DNA from: Formicarius rufipectus
Lineage: Eukaryota; Chordata; Aves; Passeriformes; Formicariidae
Assembly: GCA_013399695.1 (NCBI GenBank)
Contig: VXAU01000928.1
Location: 170,815-234,814, forward strand
Length of the DNA stretch: 64,000 nucleotides
Reading direction: 5' to 3'
Within the stretch, counting starts at the first letter, position 1, and every line of letters begins with the position of its first letter. The notes beneath the pieces are model-generated. The model did no database searches. It was not told where the DNA came from and saw nothing but the letters and a program-made list of their open reading frames with translations. Positions 1 through 11,200 of the stretch are shown here, one piece after another. The position numbers and the translations under genes are program-made.

Positions 1-1335
1 GGGCCACTTCTGGGAGTCTTGGGGCCTGGCCTGTGCTTGTTGCATAGGTAAATATTTGATGGCAGGATTTGAGGGCAAACCAGTGGCATCTCTGTGTCTC
101 AAGCCCCTGGTAGAGCCTTCCCCTGATATCTGTACCCTCCACTGTGCCTTTGGTTGGTGCCCTTGTGGGATCTATTGCCTCTTCTGTTTCCCATTGGCAT
201 CTTCTTTTTTCCTCCCCCATTTTACAATCGTGGTTTAAAGGCTAGATGAAAGCTCCTGGCTCCAGCACTTCTACACCTTTCCCTGTCTGTGGTTTCTGGC
301 AACCAGCTGGCACATCTCCAGTGCCACCCCTCTCATCTTCCTCCCCTTCATTTCAGAGGTTCCTCTCATCTGTGAGTCTTTTTAAAAGGAATCCTGTGTT
401 GAAGGATGGTTTAACAAAGCTGCCTGGAAAATCAGTGTATTTTAAAGCTCTGCTGCCCTCTTGTGCCTCGTCCCTGGAAGTTCTGAGTTTAATGGGATTC
501 ATTAAACCCCTCACATTCTGCTTGTGGCGTCTACCTTCAGCACGAGGAGACCTCAAGGACATGGCCATGGCCATGGGCAGCCTTTGCAGAACAGTGTTAG
601 TTGTTTTGCCATTCCTGATGATGTTTAATGGTTGGATTTGATGATTTTAGAGATGTTTCCCAAACTAAAGAATTCTGTGATTCTACATACAAGCCCCTTT
701 GGGTTAAAAAGAAAAAAGAGCTAATCCTCTAAACTGAGTAAATTTAGAGGTAAAATATGAGCTGTCAGACTAATTGTGGTAGAAGAACACCCCTTGATTT
801 GTCCACTCTTCCTTGCTCCAAGCCCTGTTCTGGCAGCAGTAACCTTTGTCAACAAGAGATTGTGTCCTTCCACAGCACCAGCAGCCTGGGCAGGTGTCAC
901 CACCATGCCTGGGATGCTGCAGGATGCTCATGGCCAAGCTACGGATGAAACCCTTCTGTGGAGACAGGCCTGGTGCTCAGTGCAAAGCTCACCCTGCACC
1001 TTCCCCTGCCCTGTTTGGGGCCCAAGGGAGTCCCAGTGCTGCACTGGGAGATGCTGCTGGGAGCATCCTTGTTGTTGGAAAACAGTGGGAAGGGACTGTG
1101 GATGCTCAGTCAGACCTCACCAGCCAGCTGGTCGTGCTGAGCTGGGGCAGGTCCCTGGTACCAGCTCTGCAGCAGCAAAGAGGACTCCTGTGTCCTGTAC
1201 TCTGTTGCCCCAAGGGTTGAGACCCTGTCTGAGCCCTCCACATGCTGGTGAAGCCTCCAGGTCCTGCTTACCCCAAGAGTTGGCTGTATCCATGCCATGG
1301 GTGTGCACTGATGGATTTCTCTCTCTTCTTGCCAG
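1..1335 (+). other. SEPTIN9: SEPTIN9 intron upstream of the penultimate coding exon (partial)
   Basis: This stretch lies directly upstream of the acceptor at 1334-1335 (a pyrimidine-rich tract ending in tcttgccag) and belongs to the SEPTIN9 intron. The exon that follows begins with the last two bases of a valine codon, so the intron is phase 1. No open frame here resembles septin sequence. The only element I recognise is a short CR1 tail at about 615-690. The upstream exon lies outside the window. Confidence 0.85.
615..690 (+). repeat. CR1 LINE 3'-end fragment in a SEPTIN9 intron
   Basis: The string contains ggttggatttgatgatttta, then a degenerate copy of the usual CR1 ending, then gaattctgtgattctaca. 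This is the characteristic ending of + strand CR1 elements, in which a 'ggttggacttgatgatct' block is followed by repeated 'gattct' units. Only the last 70 or so bases are left and they are diverged, so this is an old 5'-truncated copy with no coding sequence. Confidence 0.65.
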
Positions 1336-1387
1336 TGGAGAACACAACACACTGTGAGTTCGCCTACCTGCGGGACCTCCTCATCAG
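1336..1387 (+). CDS. SEPTIN9: Septin-9, penultimate coding exon
   Basis: The 52-nt exon encodes ENTTHCEFAYLRDLLI, with a split valine codon in front (last two bases only) and a split arginine codon behind (AG, completed by G in the next exon). This peptide belongs to the C-terminal part of the septin GTPase domain, in the septin unique element, and matches the septin-9 sequence I know from vertebrates. Septin-9 is a GTP-binding cytoskeletal protein that caps hetero-octamers with septins 2, 6 and 7 and acts in filament assembly and cytokinesis. The acceptor is tcttgccag before 1336 and the donor is CAG|gttggt at 1388. The phases (1 in, 2 out) join cleanly to the next exon. There is no frameshift or stop. 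The GTP-binding P-loop and the isoform-specific N-terminus are encoded upstream, outside the window. Confidence 0.96.
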
Positions 1388-2156
1388 GTTGGTACGACTC
1401 TGCCTTCTCCCTGTAGTCTTCAGTCACCAGGTGGCATCCAAAGAAAGAGGAGAGCCCAGCCCAGCTTGAAGCAGCTGCTTTATTCCACTGCTCCATCCAT
1501 CCCTTCCTCCATCCCCTCCCAGCCCACTGCCACCCTGCAGCCCCTCTGCAGTGGGACTTGGTTCCAGGGGGCTTCTCTCAGCTACGGTGCTGAGTGAAGG
1601 GAGGAGGGGAGCAGTGGATGGGTTGGGACACTCCAGGATTGCTGGCAGTGTGTAGTGTGGCTCCAACTCACCTGCAAGCAGCTTTAGACCTTAGTGATCC
1701 TTCACCCTCCCTCGGGGTGCCATTGCAGGGTCTGCGTGATGGCCGGTCCCACTTGAAAGAGGTGTCCCTGCTGCAGGGGAGGGGGAGGCTGAGCTCCCTT
1801 GGCTTGCTAGAGAGGTTATTGGGCTCCTCCTAAATTTGACTCTTAAACTCTGCACATGTGAGCTGTTGTTGGCTTCTAGTTTTGAGAAGCTACAGAACCT
1901 GATCCCAGGACTTGCAGGACCAAGATCTCTCCAGATGGGTGTTCTGCAGCCAGAGCTCCCGTGTCCCCAAGCACCAGTGAAGGCTTCTGGTCCTTCCTTT
2001 GCCCTAAAGACACCATTAACCAGTAAAGCAGGAGGGGACACCGAGGCTGAGGGGGTGTTTGGAGCAGCGTTCGGGGTGTGCAGGGGCTGAGGTGCAAAGG
2101 CTGAGCTGCTCCTGGCAAGGTGCGATTGCCCCCCTTTCCCTTTGCCTTTCCTGCAG
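1388..2156 (+). other. SEPTIN9: SEPTIN9 last coding intron
   Basis: This 769-bp phase 2 intron has a GT donor at 1388 and a polypyrimidine tract ending in ctttcctgcag at 2156. It is fairly GC-rich and free of recognisable transposons. A CTCF-like sequence lies near its 5' end at 1424-1437. Several long open frames on both strands show no resemblance to known proteins and I treat them as chance. Confidence 0.93.
1424..1437 (+). promoter_or_regulatory. CTCF-like motif in the SEPTIN9 intron
   Basis: TCACCAGGTGGCAT matches 12 of 14 positions of the degenerate CTCF core CCASYAGRKGGCRS, including the whole AGGTGGCA centre. A single motif of this quality is only suggestive; occupancy cannot be judged from sequence. 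Confidence 0.35.
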
Positions 2157-2292
2157 GACACACATGCAGAACATCAAGGATATCACCAGCAACATCCACT
2201 TCGAAGCCTACAGGGTGAAGAGGCTGAACGAGGGCCAGGGCTCGCTCTCCAACGGTGTGGCTGACAAAGAGCTGGTGGCCAACGAAATGTAA
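2157..2292 (+). CDS. SEPTIN9: Septin-9, last coding exon with stop codon
   Basis: The 136-nt exon completes the split arginine codon and encodes 44 residues followed by TAA at 2290-2292. It starts THMQNIKDITSNIHFEAYR, the end of the septin GTPase domain and septin unique element, continues VKRLNEG, and finishes with a short variable tail ending LVANEM. Septins of the SEPT3/9/12 group lack the long C-terminal coiled coil of other septins, and this short tail fits that group. The part up to RLNEG is nearly identical to the mammalian protein as I remember it, while the last 18 or so residues (QGSLSNG onward) differ from mammals. The acceptor cctgcag|G is strong and the frame is intact. Confidence 0.97.
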
Positions 2293-2810
2293 CCGTCTCG
2301 CTCCGTAGGCAGGACCTTCTCGCTCACGCTCGCTACTTCTCCCCTCTCCCCCCTTTATTTTTATATAAATCCTCTGCCACTGCCCCTCTCCCCCCNAATA
2401 ACCCGACGCCGAGCGGGGTGACCCCGCTCACCCCCCGCTTTGTGGCAATGAGTTTTCTTCGTGGCCCCTGGACCGGCATTCCTGGGCTGGGGACTGTTCT
2501 CTCCGTGGAGGCCGAGCTCTTGCTTGCCCCCCACCTCTGGCCCCACAGCCAAACCCAGGGAGGCAGATCCAGGGGGCCAGCAGGGTTGGGGTGCCCCCAG
2601 GAGCCCTGCCTGCCCCTCTGTGCAGAGGCTCTTCTCCGTCCGGTGAAGGCAAGGCTTTCTCCAGGTGAATGTAGCCTTCGGAAGCAAGGTACAGTGGTAT
2701 GAAGAGAGCAAGACAGTGCCATCCTTGTCTCCTGCTGCCTCCTCCGAGCCCTCTGCAGCCCTCCAAGACCTACCAGCCCCCAACCCAACCCTTGTGCCCC
2801 ATCCACATGC

Positions 2811-2816
2811 AATAAA
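2811..2816 (+). terminator. SEPTIN9: Proximal polyadenylation signal of SEPTIN9
   Basis: Canonical AATAAA, 518 nt after the stop codon. It is followed within 30 nt by a GT-rich stretch (gagtgtttaggtgt), the usual downstream element. Cleavage would be expected near 2830-2840. Confidence 0.6.
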
Positions 2817-4250
2817 CTGGGAGTGTTTAGGTGTCACCTTGCCTGTCACCGACCCCCGGCCAGGCAGAGCGACCTGCTTTGGGAGAAGTGCCTTTTCAGA
2901 CTGTGCTCTTGCAATAGCATGGGAGAGGAGAGGGAGGCTCTGCTTTGTGTGTGCAGCCTGCAAAAGGCTGTGAACCTTGGTAGGGACTCCTGTTCCCTCT
3001 CCCTTGGACCACAGATGTGGCTGATGTCCTGGGAACACTTGTGTATTTGTTTTTCATCCAGCTGAGTGGTTTTCTTCTGCGCTGAAGGCTGGGAGTGTGT
3101 TTGTCCAAAGGGGGCTGAGAGTAGAACGTCTCTGCAAAGCAGTGGTGTGAGGCAGAGGGTTGTCTGTCTGACCCTTGTGATTCTTGGGCTTTTCCCTGTG
3201 TCAGAGGAGTATTTTTTAATCAATTTTTATTTTCTGGGTCCCCTGTGTGACGTGTGTCCAGGTAACACTCTCCTGTGGTTTGCTGGTCCTTGTGCAGGGG
3301 GTGTGTGCATGTGCAGACCCAGCTCTGCAGCGCTGGGGAGGGCTGGGGTTGTGTTTGTGGGTGTAGTGCCTCACAGCCCTCCTGCTCTGCCCCCCAGCAT
3401 GTCCTCCTTCAGTGCATCTCCAGTAAAAACGACCCTGCAAGGGTTAGGTAGCACCATGACACAGGAGAGGGTGGTCCTGGAGCAGAGCTCTGCAGTCCTG
3501 CCCCCCGCCCCAGCTCTGTTTCCCTTTCTGTTGTCCACTCCACCAGTCTCCATATCCTCTCTAAGGGATAAAATTTTCTCCAAATCACCCATTTTTGGGG
3601 AGCACACACTAAAATGGCAGCGTGTCCCATCCTGTAGCACTGGAAGGCACCTGCAGAGCCCCATGGTCCCCATGGGGGACAGAGCCTTCCCCAGCACAGG
3701 TGACCAGGAGGAAGGAGGAGGTTGTTCTCACCTTGGTGGGGGTGCCCAGATGTTGTACAGGGTTTGCAGGGGCTCCCCACACGTGTCTCCCCAAAAGGGG
3801 TGTGGTCAGGGGAGGTGCATTGTGAGAATCCATTCTCTCCCCTTCACTCATATTCCCACCACCACCACAACAGCACCACAGGGCTGTTGGGGAACAACCC
3901 TACTTGCTGACTTGCTATATTTTAGCAAAAACAACAAAAATGTGTATTAACTGAAAAAAATTATATATTTCAGGTGTTAAAAAAGACTGAAAGGGGAGAA
4001 AAATCTCTTGTGTGAGGCACTTCTGCAAGTGTCATCTTAAACTTTTTTTCCCTCTAGTTGAAGCTGGGCCAAGCAAGACACGCCGCTTTCTCCTTTGTAA
4101 CCTGACTTTTTCTTTTTGAAGAAAAAAAAAATAATACAGTAAAAAGACCCTTCATCCAGATCTATTAAAATGGCCTTTTGGGGGTTATAAGCATTATGAA
4201 AATTTAGTCCATTTTTGTATAAATAATAGTGTTTAATATGTATTTCCCAA

Positions 4251-4256
4251 AATAAA
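4251..4256 (+). terminator. SEPTIN9: Distal polyadenylation signal of SEPTIN9
   Basis: Canonical AATAAA about 1.96 kb after the stop codon, at the end of an AU-rich stretch. A GT-rich element (ggtttgtttggaaatgtctg) follows from about 4279. The resulting UTR length is in the range I remember for the long vertebrate SEPTIN9 3'UTR. Confidence 0.7.
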
Positions 4257-4889
4257 TGTTTCGAATGCAAATAGAAGGAGGTTTGTTTGGAAATGTCTGT
4301 TCCTGGCCACGGTGGGATCATTGCTGCGTGGACCCTGCAGGGCTGGGGTTGATGGGGGAGTCCAGCCCCAGAGCTGCTGTTCTCTGCCCTCTTTGGGGTG
4401 AAGGTTAGTTATTCCTACCCACCTTGGCTCTTCCCACTTTGGACACCTGTCCCAGGTACTCTACAACACCCTGGAGCTGCTGGTGCTGAGCGCCCTGGGG
4501 ATGAAGCCATGGGGATGATCCTCAGGGAGGCAGAGGGGTCTCCTCCCTCTGCTTCCACATGAAACTGGTTCCACTGTGGTTGCTGGTATTTTTATGGAGA
4601 AGTGGCTTGCACCTTGCTCAGGTGCTTGTCTTTCACACAAATGTGGCTTTGGCTACACAGGCAGATGGTCTTCAGACCCCTTGGTGAGTGCTGCGTTGGC
4701 TTTGGGATGCCCTTGGAAGTTGGGTTCACTTGGAGGGCTCACCTTCCTGAAAACCAGGTTTCTCCCTGTTGCAATACACAAGGCACTGTCCAGTCTCATG
4801 GTTCAATCTGTATCTGACGCGTTTATTGTAAGTTCACCCCTCAAGAAGTTGAACTCAGAAGCCACCTGAACATGGTCCAGAGTGACGGG

Positions 4890-4978
4890 CTCAAAGTGGC
4901 CCTGCTTGAGCAGGGGCTGGAGCAAGTGACCTCCAGAGCTCCTGTCTGACCTCAGCCCCTCTGGGATTCTGTGATGAA
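4890..4978 (+). repeat. CR1 LINE 3'-end fragment
   Basis: The sequence reads gcttgagcaggggctgga, then caagtgacctccagagctcc, and ends gggattctgtgatga. This matches the CR1 3' ending of the type 'gagcaggggcttggactagatgacctccagaggtcc', finishing in a 'gattctgtga' unit. It is short, diverged and non-coding. Confidence 0.75.
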
Positions 4979-5463
4979 AACAAGCCTGACAGGACATCCC
5001 TCTGGTTGGGTTGGGTTCCTGTGAGGGTGTAGAGCACAGGACAGGCTAATGTACATTTTTCCTCTACTTTTCTGCTGCCGCTTGAGTTTTGGTGCAGTGG
5101 GTTGTCTTGTCTCACAAGAAATCAAGTGAGGTGAAGGTTGCTGATGAGCCCCACTTTGTCCCATTGCTAAACCCATCCAGAGCAACACTTTTGTCTTTGT
5201 GCTGTGCAGCAGTTCCATGGTTGCTTTAGCTGAAACTCTCCTCATCCCATGGCTCGTTGCCATGGGGGAGAAGCAGCGAGATCAAGGTGTTCTCACTGTT
5301 GTAACCAGAGCAAGACACAGAACAAAAGCTCTTGGGAGGGAAAATTAACATGTAGTTGTACATGGGCTTTGCTCCTGGATGAATCTACAGCAGCTTTTGC
5401 CCATATTGTGGTTTTTGTTGTGATAGGATCTCAGGGTTTTTAACAGCTTTCTTCAGTGGTAGC

Positions 5464-5600
5464 ATCTGAGCATGTGCCTGTGGAGGGAGATAGGGAAGAG
5501 GATTCTCTGGGACCCTCCAGGCAGATGCTGACATCAGAGCGTGTCCATGGAGGAGCATGAAGCAGAGGATGCTCTAGGGCTCCCCAGGCAGATGCTCTCC
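5464..5600 (+). repeat. Diverged two-copy tandem duplication, period about 69 bp
   Basis: Unit 1 (5464-5532) and unit 2 (5533-5600) share the order atctgagcatgtg / atcagagcgtg, then a 'tggagg' block, then agaggattctct / agaggatgctct, then ccctccaggcagatgct / ctccccaggcagatgct. The longest shared run is the block around ccaggcagatgct. I do not recognise the unit as a known transposon. Confidence 0.6.
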
Positions 5601-6079
5601 TGATGATGAATTGAGAAACAGTTTGTGGCTGGAGTGAGGGGAAGGCAGGCAAAATCCCCCAGCTCAGCAATAAGGGCAGCTTTTGTTTAGCCCAGAGGAG
5701 GAGCAAAGTGGATTGGAGGGCCCTTCATGGGAACAGTGCAGGGAATGGTTTCCAGATGTTAGGAAGCTCCAGAGAGGTGGGGTTGGTGAAGGGAGAGCAA
5801 CAACAGCAGATGTTCTGATGGAATAGGGGTTTATGTGGTGCTATGGGAAAGATCCCAGCTGGGGGAAGGGTTTGCCACAGCAGAATTCCCTCTCACTCCC
5901 CAGAGCCGTGGCCATAGGGCAGGAGTGACCTGGGAAGGGGTGGATGGGCAGGGTTTGGGCAGAGGAGGAGACAGGTAAGGAGCTGCTCCTCCTGCCTGCA
6001 CCCTCCCCAGCTGTCTCCAAGGGGAATGTGCCTAACGATGCTGTAGCTGACAGAAAGGACATTGCACTAATGGCTTATT

Positions 6080-6620
6080 GAGTGGCCTCACTTTAACAAA
6101 TGAGGGAAATGAAGATGAGTGAGAGTTTAATTACCAATCCGAGCAGGGCTTTCCACAGCAGCCATGGGCTCCTGCTCCCCTTCGCCTGGCTGTGGGAGGG
6201 AGGGGGGACCCCCAGGCTCTCGGGGTGTTCTTGGCAGCACTGGAGGTGGCTGCTTGGCCAGGGTGGGCTGCACATGGATCGGGTTCCAAAGAGCATCCCC
6301 ATCGAAAGAGGATGACTATAAATAATAAGAATAAAAGGGACTATAAATAATTAAAGCAGCTCATAGCGAGTAGTTCCTGAAACGTCTGCCTGATTTAAAA
6401 ACTAATTACTTGGAGGGTAATCACCACCAGAAGTGCACACATTTACCCACAATGCTGCTCTGTCCTCCTCTTCCTTGCACTCACCCTCTCCTGATTGCTA
6501 TCCCAGGCATCCCAGACTTATCACTCATCCGCAGTGCACAATAAACTGGGTTGTACTCGTCCATCTCCCTGATTAATAACGTCATTGGGGACCTGCTCAG
6601 GGAGGAATAAATCCTCTCTG
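6080..6620. promoter_or_regulatory. Candidate conserved non-coding element with paired MEF2 sites
   Basis: This AT-rich block contains tttaattacc, ataattaaag and aactaattac, which are homeodomain-type cores, plus ttaataacgtcat, which overlaps a CRE-like TGACGT half site on the opposite strand. Two identical 13-mers, gactataaataat, lie at 6314-6326 and 6339-6351, and each contains the MEF2 consensus YTAWWWWTAR. The contrast with the G-rich flanks resembles vertebrate enhancers, but conservation has not been tested. Confidence 0.4.
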
Positions 6621-8093
6621 GGTAGGAGGCCAGGTGCTGGCAGGAGGGTGAGCTGTGGCTCTGTGGTACCTGCAGAGCCCGAGCCCTCAGAGCTGGGAGC
6701 CCACTCTGCCCCAAAGGGCCACCTCACGCTCCAGGGATGCTCCAGGGATGGTCCCTTTGGATGAGCCTGCCCAAAATACGGGGCACCACCAAGTCACCCC
6801 GAGCCCGGGGTACCCCAGGGGGATGTCATCACCTGCTTAGTATGAGCTGCTGTTAGGGAGCTTCCCTGGGCCATCACTCTCACACACCAGCCCAGAATGC
6901 GAATCAGAGCCTGAATGTGGTGGTGTGGGACCTGTCCCCGTGGGAAACATCTCCCTTTGATGTGCAAGCCGGGCTGCACAGGCAGAGCTGGGGATCTCAA
7001 GCCTTAATTACTGAGAAGCTGCTGCACTGCAGTTGAAAGCCTGGGAGTTTTTGATCATCTTTGCTGCAGAAAGAAAGATTTGCTCCTCCACCTCCACCCC
7101 TGTGCCAACTCCTCATGCCACTTCTACCCCACAAGGCGCTGATCCAAAGCCACCTGCTCCTTCTCAAAACCCCAGTAAAGTCTTTTCTTCCATGCCCACA
7201 ATAAGTCCAAGTTTGTAACTCTTTGCTGCAGTTTAGTTTGTATTTCTTTGCCTGTGCTTGTGTCTGGTCCTGTACAAATTAACAAATAACTCTCACCATC
7301 AGCCTGATTTAGGAGCAGCATTGCACTGTGCTGCTTCATTTAGGAAAACAGAATAATTTATTCCTAACTTATAGGATTCAGGAGACTTCCACTCGCAGCC
7401 CACGATATTTTCTCATTAACATTACCCAGCTAAGCTAAAAACTGCAATTTCATAAGTCATGCATCCTTCAAAGGCACATTACCAGCTTCCCAGGACTCCA
7501 AAAGTTTACTGAAGCTTAAAGACAAACCTCACATCACGCAGTAGTGTACCAAAGTCCCTCTTCTTACCACCACTGAAACCATCTTTCCTGGAAGTTTCCC
7601 CCTCCTGAACTCTTCCCATCAGGAATAACCCTGCAAGGATGGCACCCCATCCTGGACACCCAACCAAGCTGTGCCAAACAGCAGCACAACACAACATCAT
7701 CATCACAACCTGCACCAACCCAAGCCAGGCCCTCTGGGTGGGGTTCCCAGCACCAAAATCTGCTGCAGACACGTGTGTGCAACACAGTGGAGGTTTAAGT
7801 GAGTGATGCTGGGCAAAAGAATAGCATTGAGTCATTCTTTAACGGGAAGATAAAAGGAAGATAATATTTAGCTGGAAAACAAAATTCCTTTATCCTCTGG
7901 TCCAGAGCATGTCTGGAAATGACATAAACCAAAGCATTTTGGGTCTGGTAGCTTTATTTAGTGTTGGGGATTGCAAACAGTAAGAGTGTGGGATGGAGGA
8001 CTGGGATAGAAGGAGATGGATGACTCTGTGTGAAGTCCTTGTCACAAAGGACCATCAGAAGCCAGGGCTTAGCAGTTATTTTAATCTATGCAC

Positions 8094-8277
8094 CATTTTT
8101 ACAACAGGTCTGTTGGCTTTTTGTTTTGATTTTGGTTTTGTTTGTTTGTTTGTTTGTTTGTTTTGTTGTTTATTTTTTGTTTTTGTGGGTGGGTGTTTTT
8201 TTTGTTTGTTTGGTTGGTTTTTTTCCTGTTTTGCTTTTGGTTTTAGGCATTTTTACAGCAGGCCTGTTGGCTTTTTG
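8094..8277 (+). repeat. Direct repeat of 30 bp flanking a TTTG-rich low-complexity tract
   Basis: The block at 8094-8123 (starting catttttacaacaggtctg) recurs at 8248-8277 (catttttacagcaggcctg) with 28 of 30 bases identical. Between them lies a T/G tract with (GTTT)n runs near 8141-8165 and further T-rich sequence. The layout suggests a duplication spanning the tract, or slippage-driven expansion between two copies. Open frames across it are artefacts of the low complexity. Confidence 0.8.
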
Positions 8278-11200
8278 GTTGTTTGTTGCAGTTTGTTGGG
8301 GTTTTTTTAGGCAAGTCACAGATGAGTGTGTTTGCTGGGGTAAAAATGTGTTTACCCCATTTTTTAAAAAAAGTAAAAATCTTCACCTCTGAATGACTGA
8401 AAATAGCTGGAATAGCTTTGCAGAGGACAACGACAGGGAAAGAACCTGAATCCCTTCTGTACATCCACAGCATCTTATACTGCATTAGCCCAAGGCTTAA
8501 ACTGTGTGAGAGCAGAGGAGTGCTCAGTGAGCGCTGCCACCCTTCCCTGCCCTGCTCCTCTCCTGCCACCAGCCTCAGAAGAAAGTGGAGATTAAAATCC
8601 TATTCCTAAAGCAAAATTACACATTGGAGACTCCCCGGCCCTCCCGGGAGGGTCAGGGCATTCCTCTATAAATATCTGCCTCGATATGTTTAATTTGCAG
8701 ATGAAATTAAGGCTGGGAAGAAAGGGAAGGATGTCTTTTCATGTGTGGGCTGTCCAGCTTTGCCTTGAATATCAAAGTGAGCCGTGTTCCAAAGCGCCGG
8801 CTCGCCGGGGTTATCTAAGAAACCTTGTCGGTCCCAAGTGATGGGGATCAAAAGGTGTGCTGCTTATGCAGGAAGCCAGAAAAAGCCAGCAGGGTCCTCA
8901 GATCAGCCCCAAAAAGCCAAACCTCAGGTCAGCTGGCAGAGTACAGAGATCTCCAAGGGAACAAGGAGGTAGGTGAGGACTCAAGAAAGGTTGGGCTTTC
9001 ACATGGACTTTGGATTAAACATTAACTCACTGCAGTGGGTTATGAGGATAAATATTTTCATTAATCATGCATGTGCTCATTATGGTGGTGAGAATAGACC
9101 ATTCAAGCTTCATCTGCGTGAGCTTTTCGACCTCAACCTCCCAATTTCTGCTATTAGCTTTGGGTAAAATACCATTTTTATGCTTTCTCTCTTTGCAAAA
9201 ACTTCTTCCCACAGTTTTATTGCTTTCAACATTGTATAGGTTAGGCTTTGAAAGCCCCAGCTGAAAACATTTAGCAGGAGGACGAATAGCAAGAAGAAAA
9301 TGCAGCTCTAGTTAAAACAAGGGAAGTGGGATGTTGGCCCATGGAGGTGGGAAAACAGCCCTTGCCAAAGGGATCTGCAGCCACGTGCTGGTGACACCTT
9401 ACCATCTATTTCATTAAAAACTGGAATTTTTCCTCCTTTCCACTACTTTGATTGAACTTTCCAACCATCATAACTTTCTTTGCCTTTCCTTCCTTTCTGT
9501 TTTTAGCAGCCCCTTTCAATTATTTGGTGTTTTCCTTTTTAGTCCAGTAATTTTTTTCAAGACTGGAGTAGAAGGAAGAGGGAGGATAGATTGAAATTTA
9601 TAGTAGAACAAAAAGTGGAGTCATGGCTGATAGTCTAAAAACCTTATCATTAGCAGTATTTAATGAGGAAAGAAATTATTGAGCAAGCTGAGATGTCTGC
9701 AAATGGCTTCTGAAAGTCTCTGGAATGGAAGGGATCTTATCCAGCAGAGAAAGCTGACTGATGGATGAAGATACCAAGATACAGAAGGAGCATCTCTAAT
9801 GATCATCTGCCCCACTAGAAAGATTTATGAATGTTGAGCATAGCTGCCTCTGAGGAACCCACTTCTGGGTGAAGGTAAGACCAGAGGTGGCATCTTGAAG
9901 GTGCCTTCTGCATCCTAAAAGAAACCCTTGTCCCACTGGCACTCTCTGTGTCCATCTGTGCTCTTGGCACAGCTCTGCCTGCAAGAGATTTGCTCCACTG
10001 GCATGTGCAGAGGGAGGCACAAACCCCTATTTCAGCCCTGTGGAAGAGAGAAGGTGGCAGGGATGCCTGATGTTTCCTTTTCCAAGCACTTCTGCAGTCT
10101 GGCATGGAGGAGGAGCAGGCAGATTTGAGGCTGTGCCAGCAGCTGTAGCTGGGACATTTCCCACTCCTTTGGAAGCTCTGGCCTTGGTCCTCCCCTGCCT
10201 CAGTCTGTCATCTCTGGTATGTTTATCAGAGCACACCACACCCTTAGTGCTTCTTGCTACAGGAGAAAGGTGATTTAAACAGATTTTTTGCTATTGGCAG
10301 CCAGGCCAGTGTGCTAGATCACAAAGCTCAGCATAACGTGGGCACTCTGGGCTGTGTGATGTTTGCTGGAGACAGAGCACAGAAGGAGTAGCTGTGCCAT
10401 GGTAAGGGGCCCTGGGACTCCCCCTGCAACCCTCCTGGCCTTGCAGAGACACTGTGATGCCTCCCTGCTCCTGCTGTCTGAGGCACCTCCCGTACCTGCT
10501 GCGTGTCACTGTGACAGTGCAGGGACCAGGGGAATGGGGGTGGCCTGAGGAGTGTGTGCCTGAAGCACAGTTGTTTCCCCTCTGGGGCAAAATGAGCTTC
10601 ATTGATGAGCAGTAAGTGCCATCAGCTGCTGGTGCAGGTGCTCCACTCCTCAAGCCTCCGGAGGGCTGGAAAGTAGCAGCTGTTTGCTCTTAGGAGTGAT
10701 GGGAGTGGGGGAGGAAGCATTGCCTTTGGCCAGGATGTGTGGGACTGGGCTGACTCAAAGCTCCTGAGGATATGAGGTCCTGCTGGCAACTTCTGTGGGA
10801 GCTGGAGCTGCCTGGAAAAAGAGGTTGGTTCAGTGGGGTTCTATTCTGCTTTAAATTTCAATGTCACTTTGTGTGTGATGGGCCAGCTCTCTCCAAAAGC
10901 CCAGGGATGTGCAGGGACAACCCTGCGTGTGCTTTGCCTCGAGCAGGGATGAAGTGGGGTTTGAGTATTTGCTTTTGATTGTGCACAGTGGGATACTCAA
11001 GGGCAAGGGGGGAAAATAGTTTGTTTTCTGTCTTCTGGAATATTTGTTATCTGCTGCCTGAGCTCAGACTAAGGGTTAGCTGCAGAGCAGAAGAGCACAG
11101 GAAGATATAGGAAAGCAGAGGCTTTGAGCAGTGGCTGGAAAGACACAATTTTACCTCTGCAGCTTTCCAGGGGCTGCGGTGTGCCAAAACTGAGTGCTCT

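Larger units (their letters stand above)
2293..4277 (+). other. SEPTIN9: SEPTIN9 3' untranslated region (probable extent)
   Basis: The region starts right after the stop codon and probably ends shortly after the AATAAA at 4251-4256. It is C-rich at first (with one ambiguous base at 2396), then mixed. The last 350 bp are AU-rich, typical of the distal end of a vertebrate 3'UTR. A second signal at 2811-2816 would give a short form of about 0.5 kb. A frame open for 294 codons at 3066-3950 has a composition typical of UTR and no recognisable domain, so I do not call it a gene. Confidence 0.75.
4278..8090. other. Intergenic sequence downstream of SEPTIN9
   Basis: No coding exon is recognisable. 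The stretch contains a CR1 tail (about 4890-4978), a diverged 69-bp tandem duplication (5464-5600) and an AT-rich motif-dense block (6080-6620) with two MEF2 consensus sites. The segment 6620-8090 is ordinary intergenic sequence in which I see no clear element. Confidence 0.6.

Noticed and set aside
3066..3950. Open frame of 294 codons
   Set aside because: It lies wholly inside the SEPTIN9 3'UTR. Its predicted sequence is low in recognisable domains and it crosses UTR features; stop-poor GC-rich sequence explains it.
8030..8392. Cysteine- and phenylalanine-rich 'membrane protein' frames
   Set aside because: They are translations of a TTTG-rich low-complexity tract.
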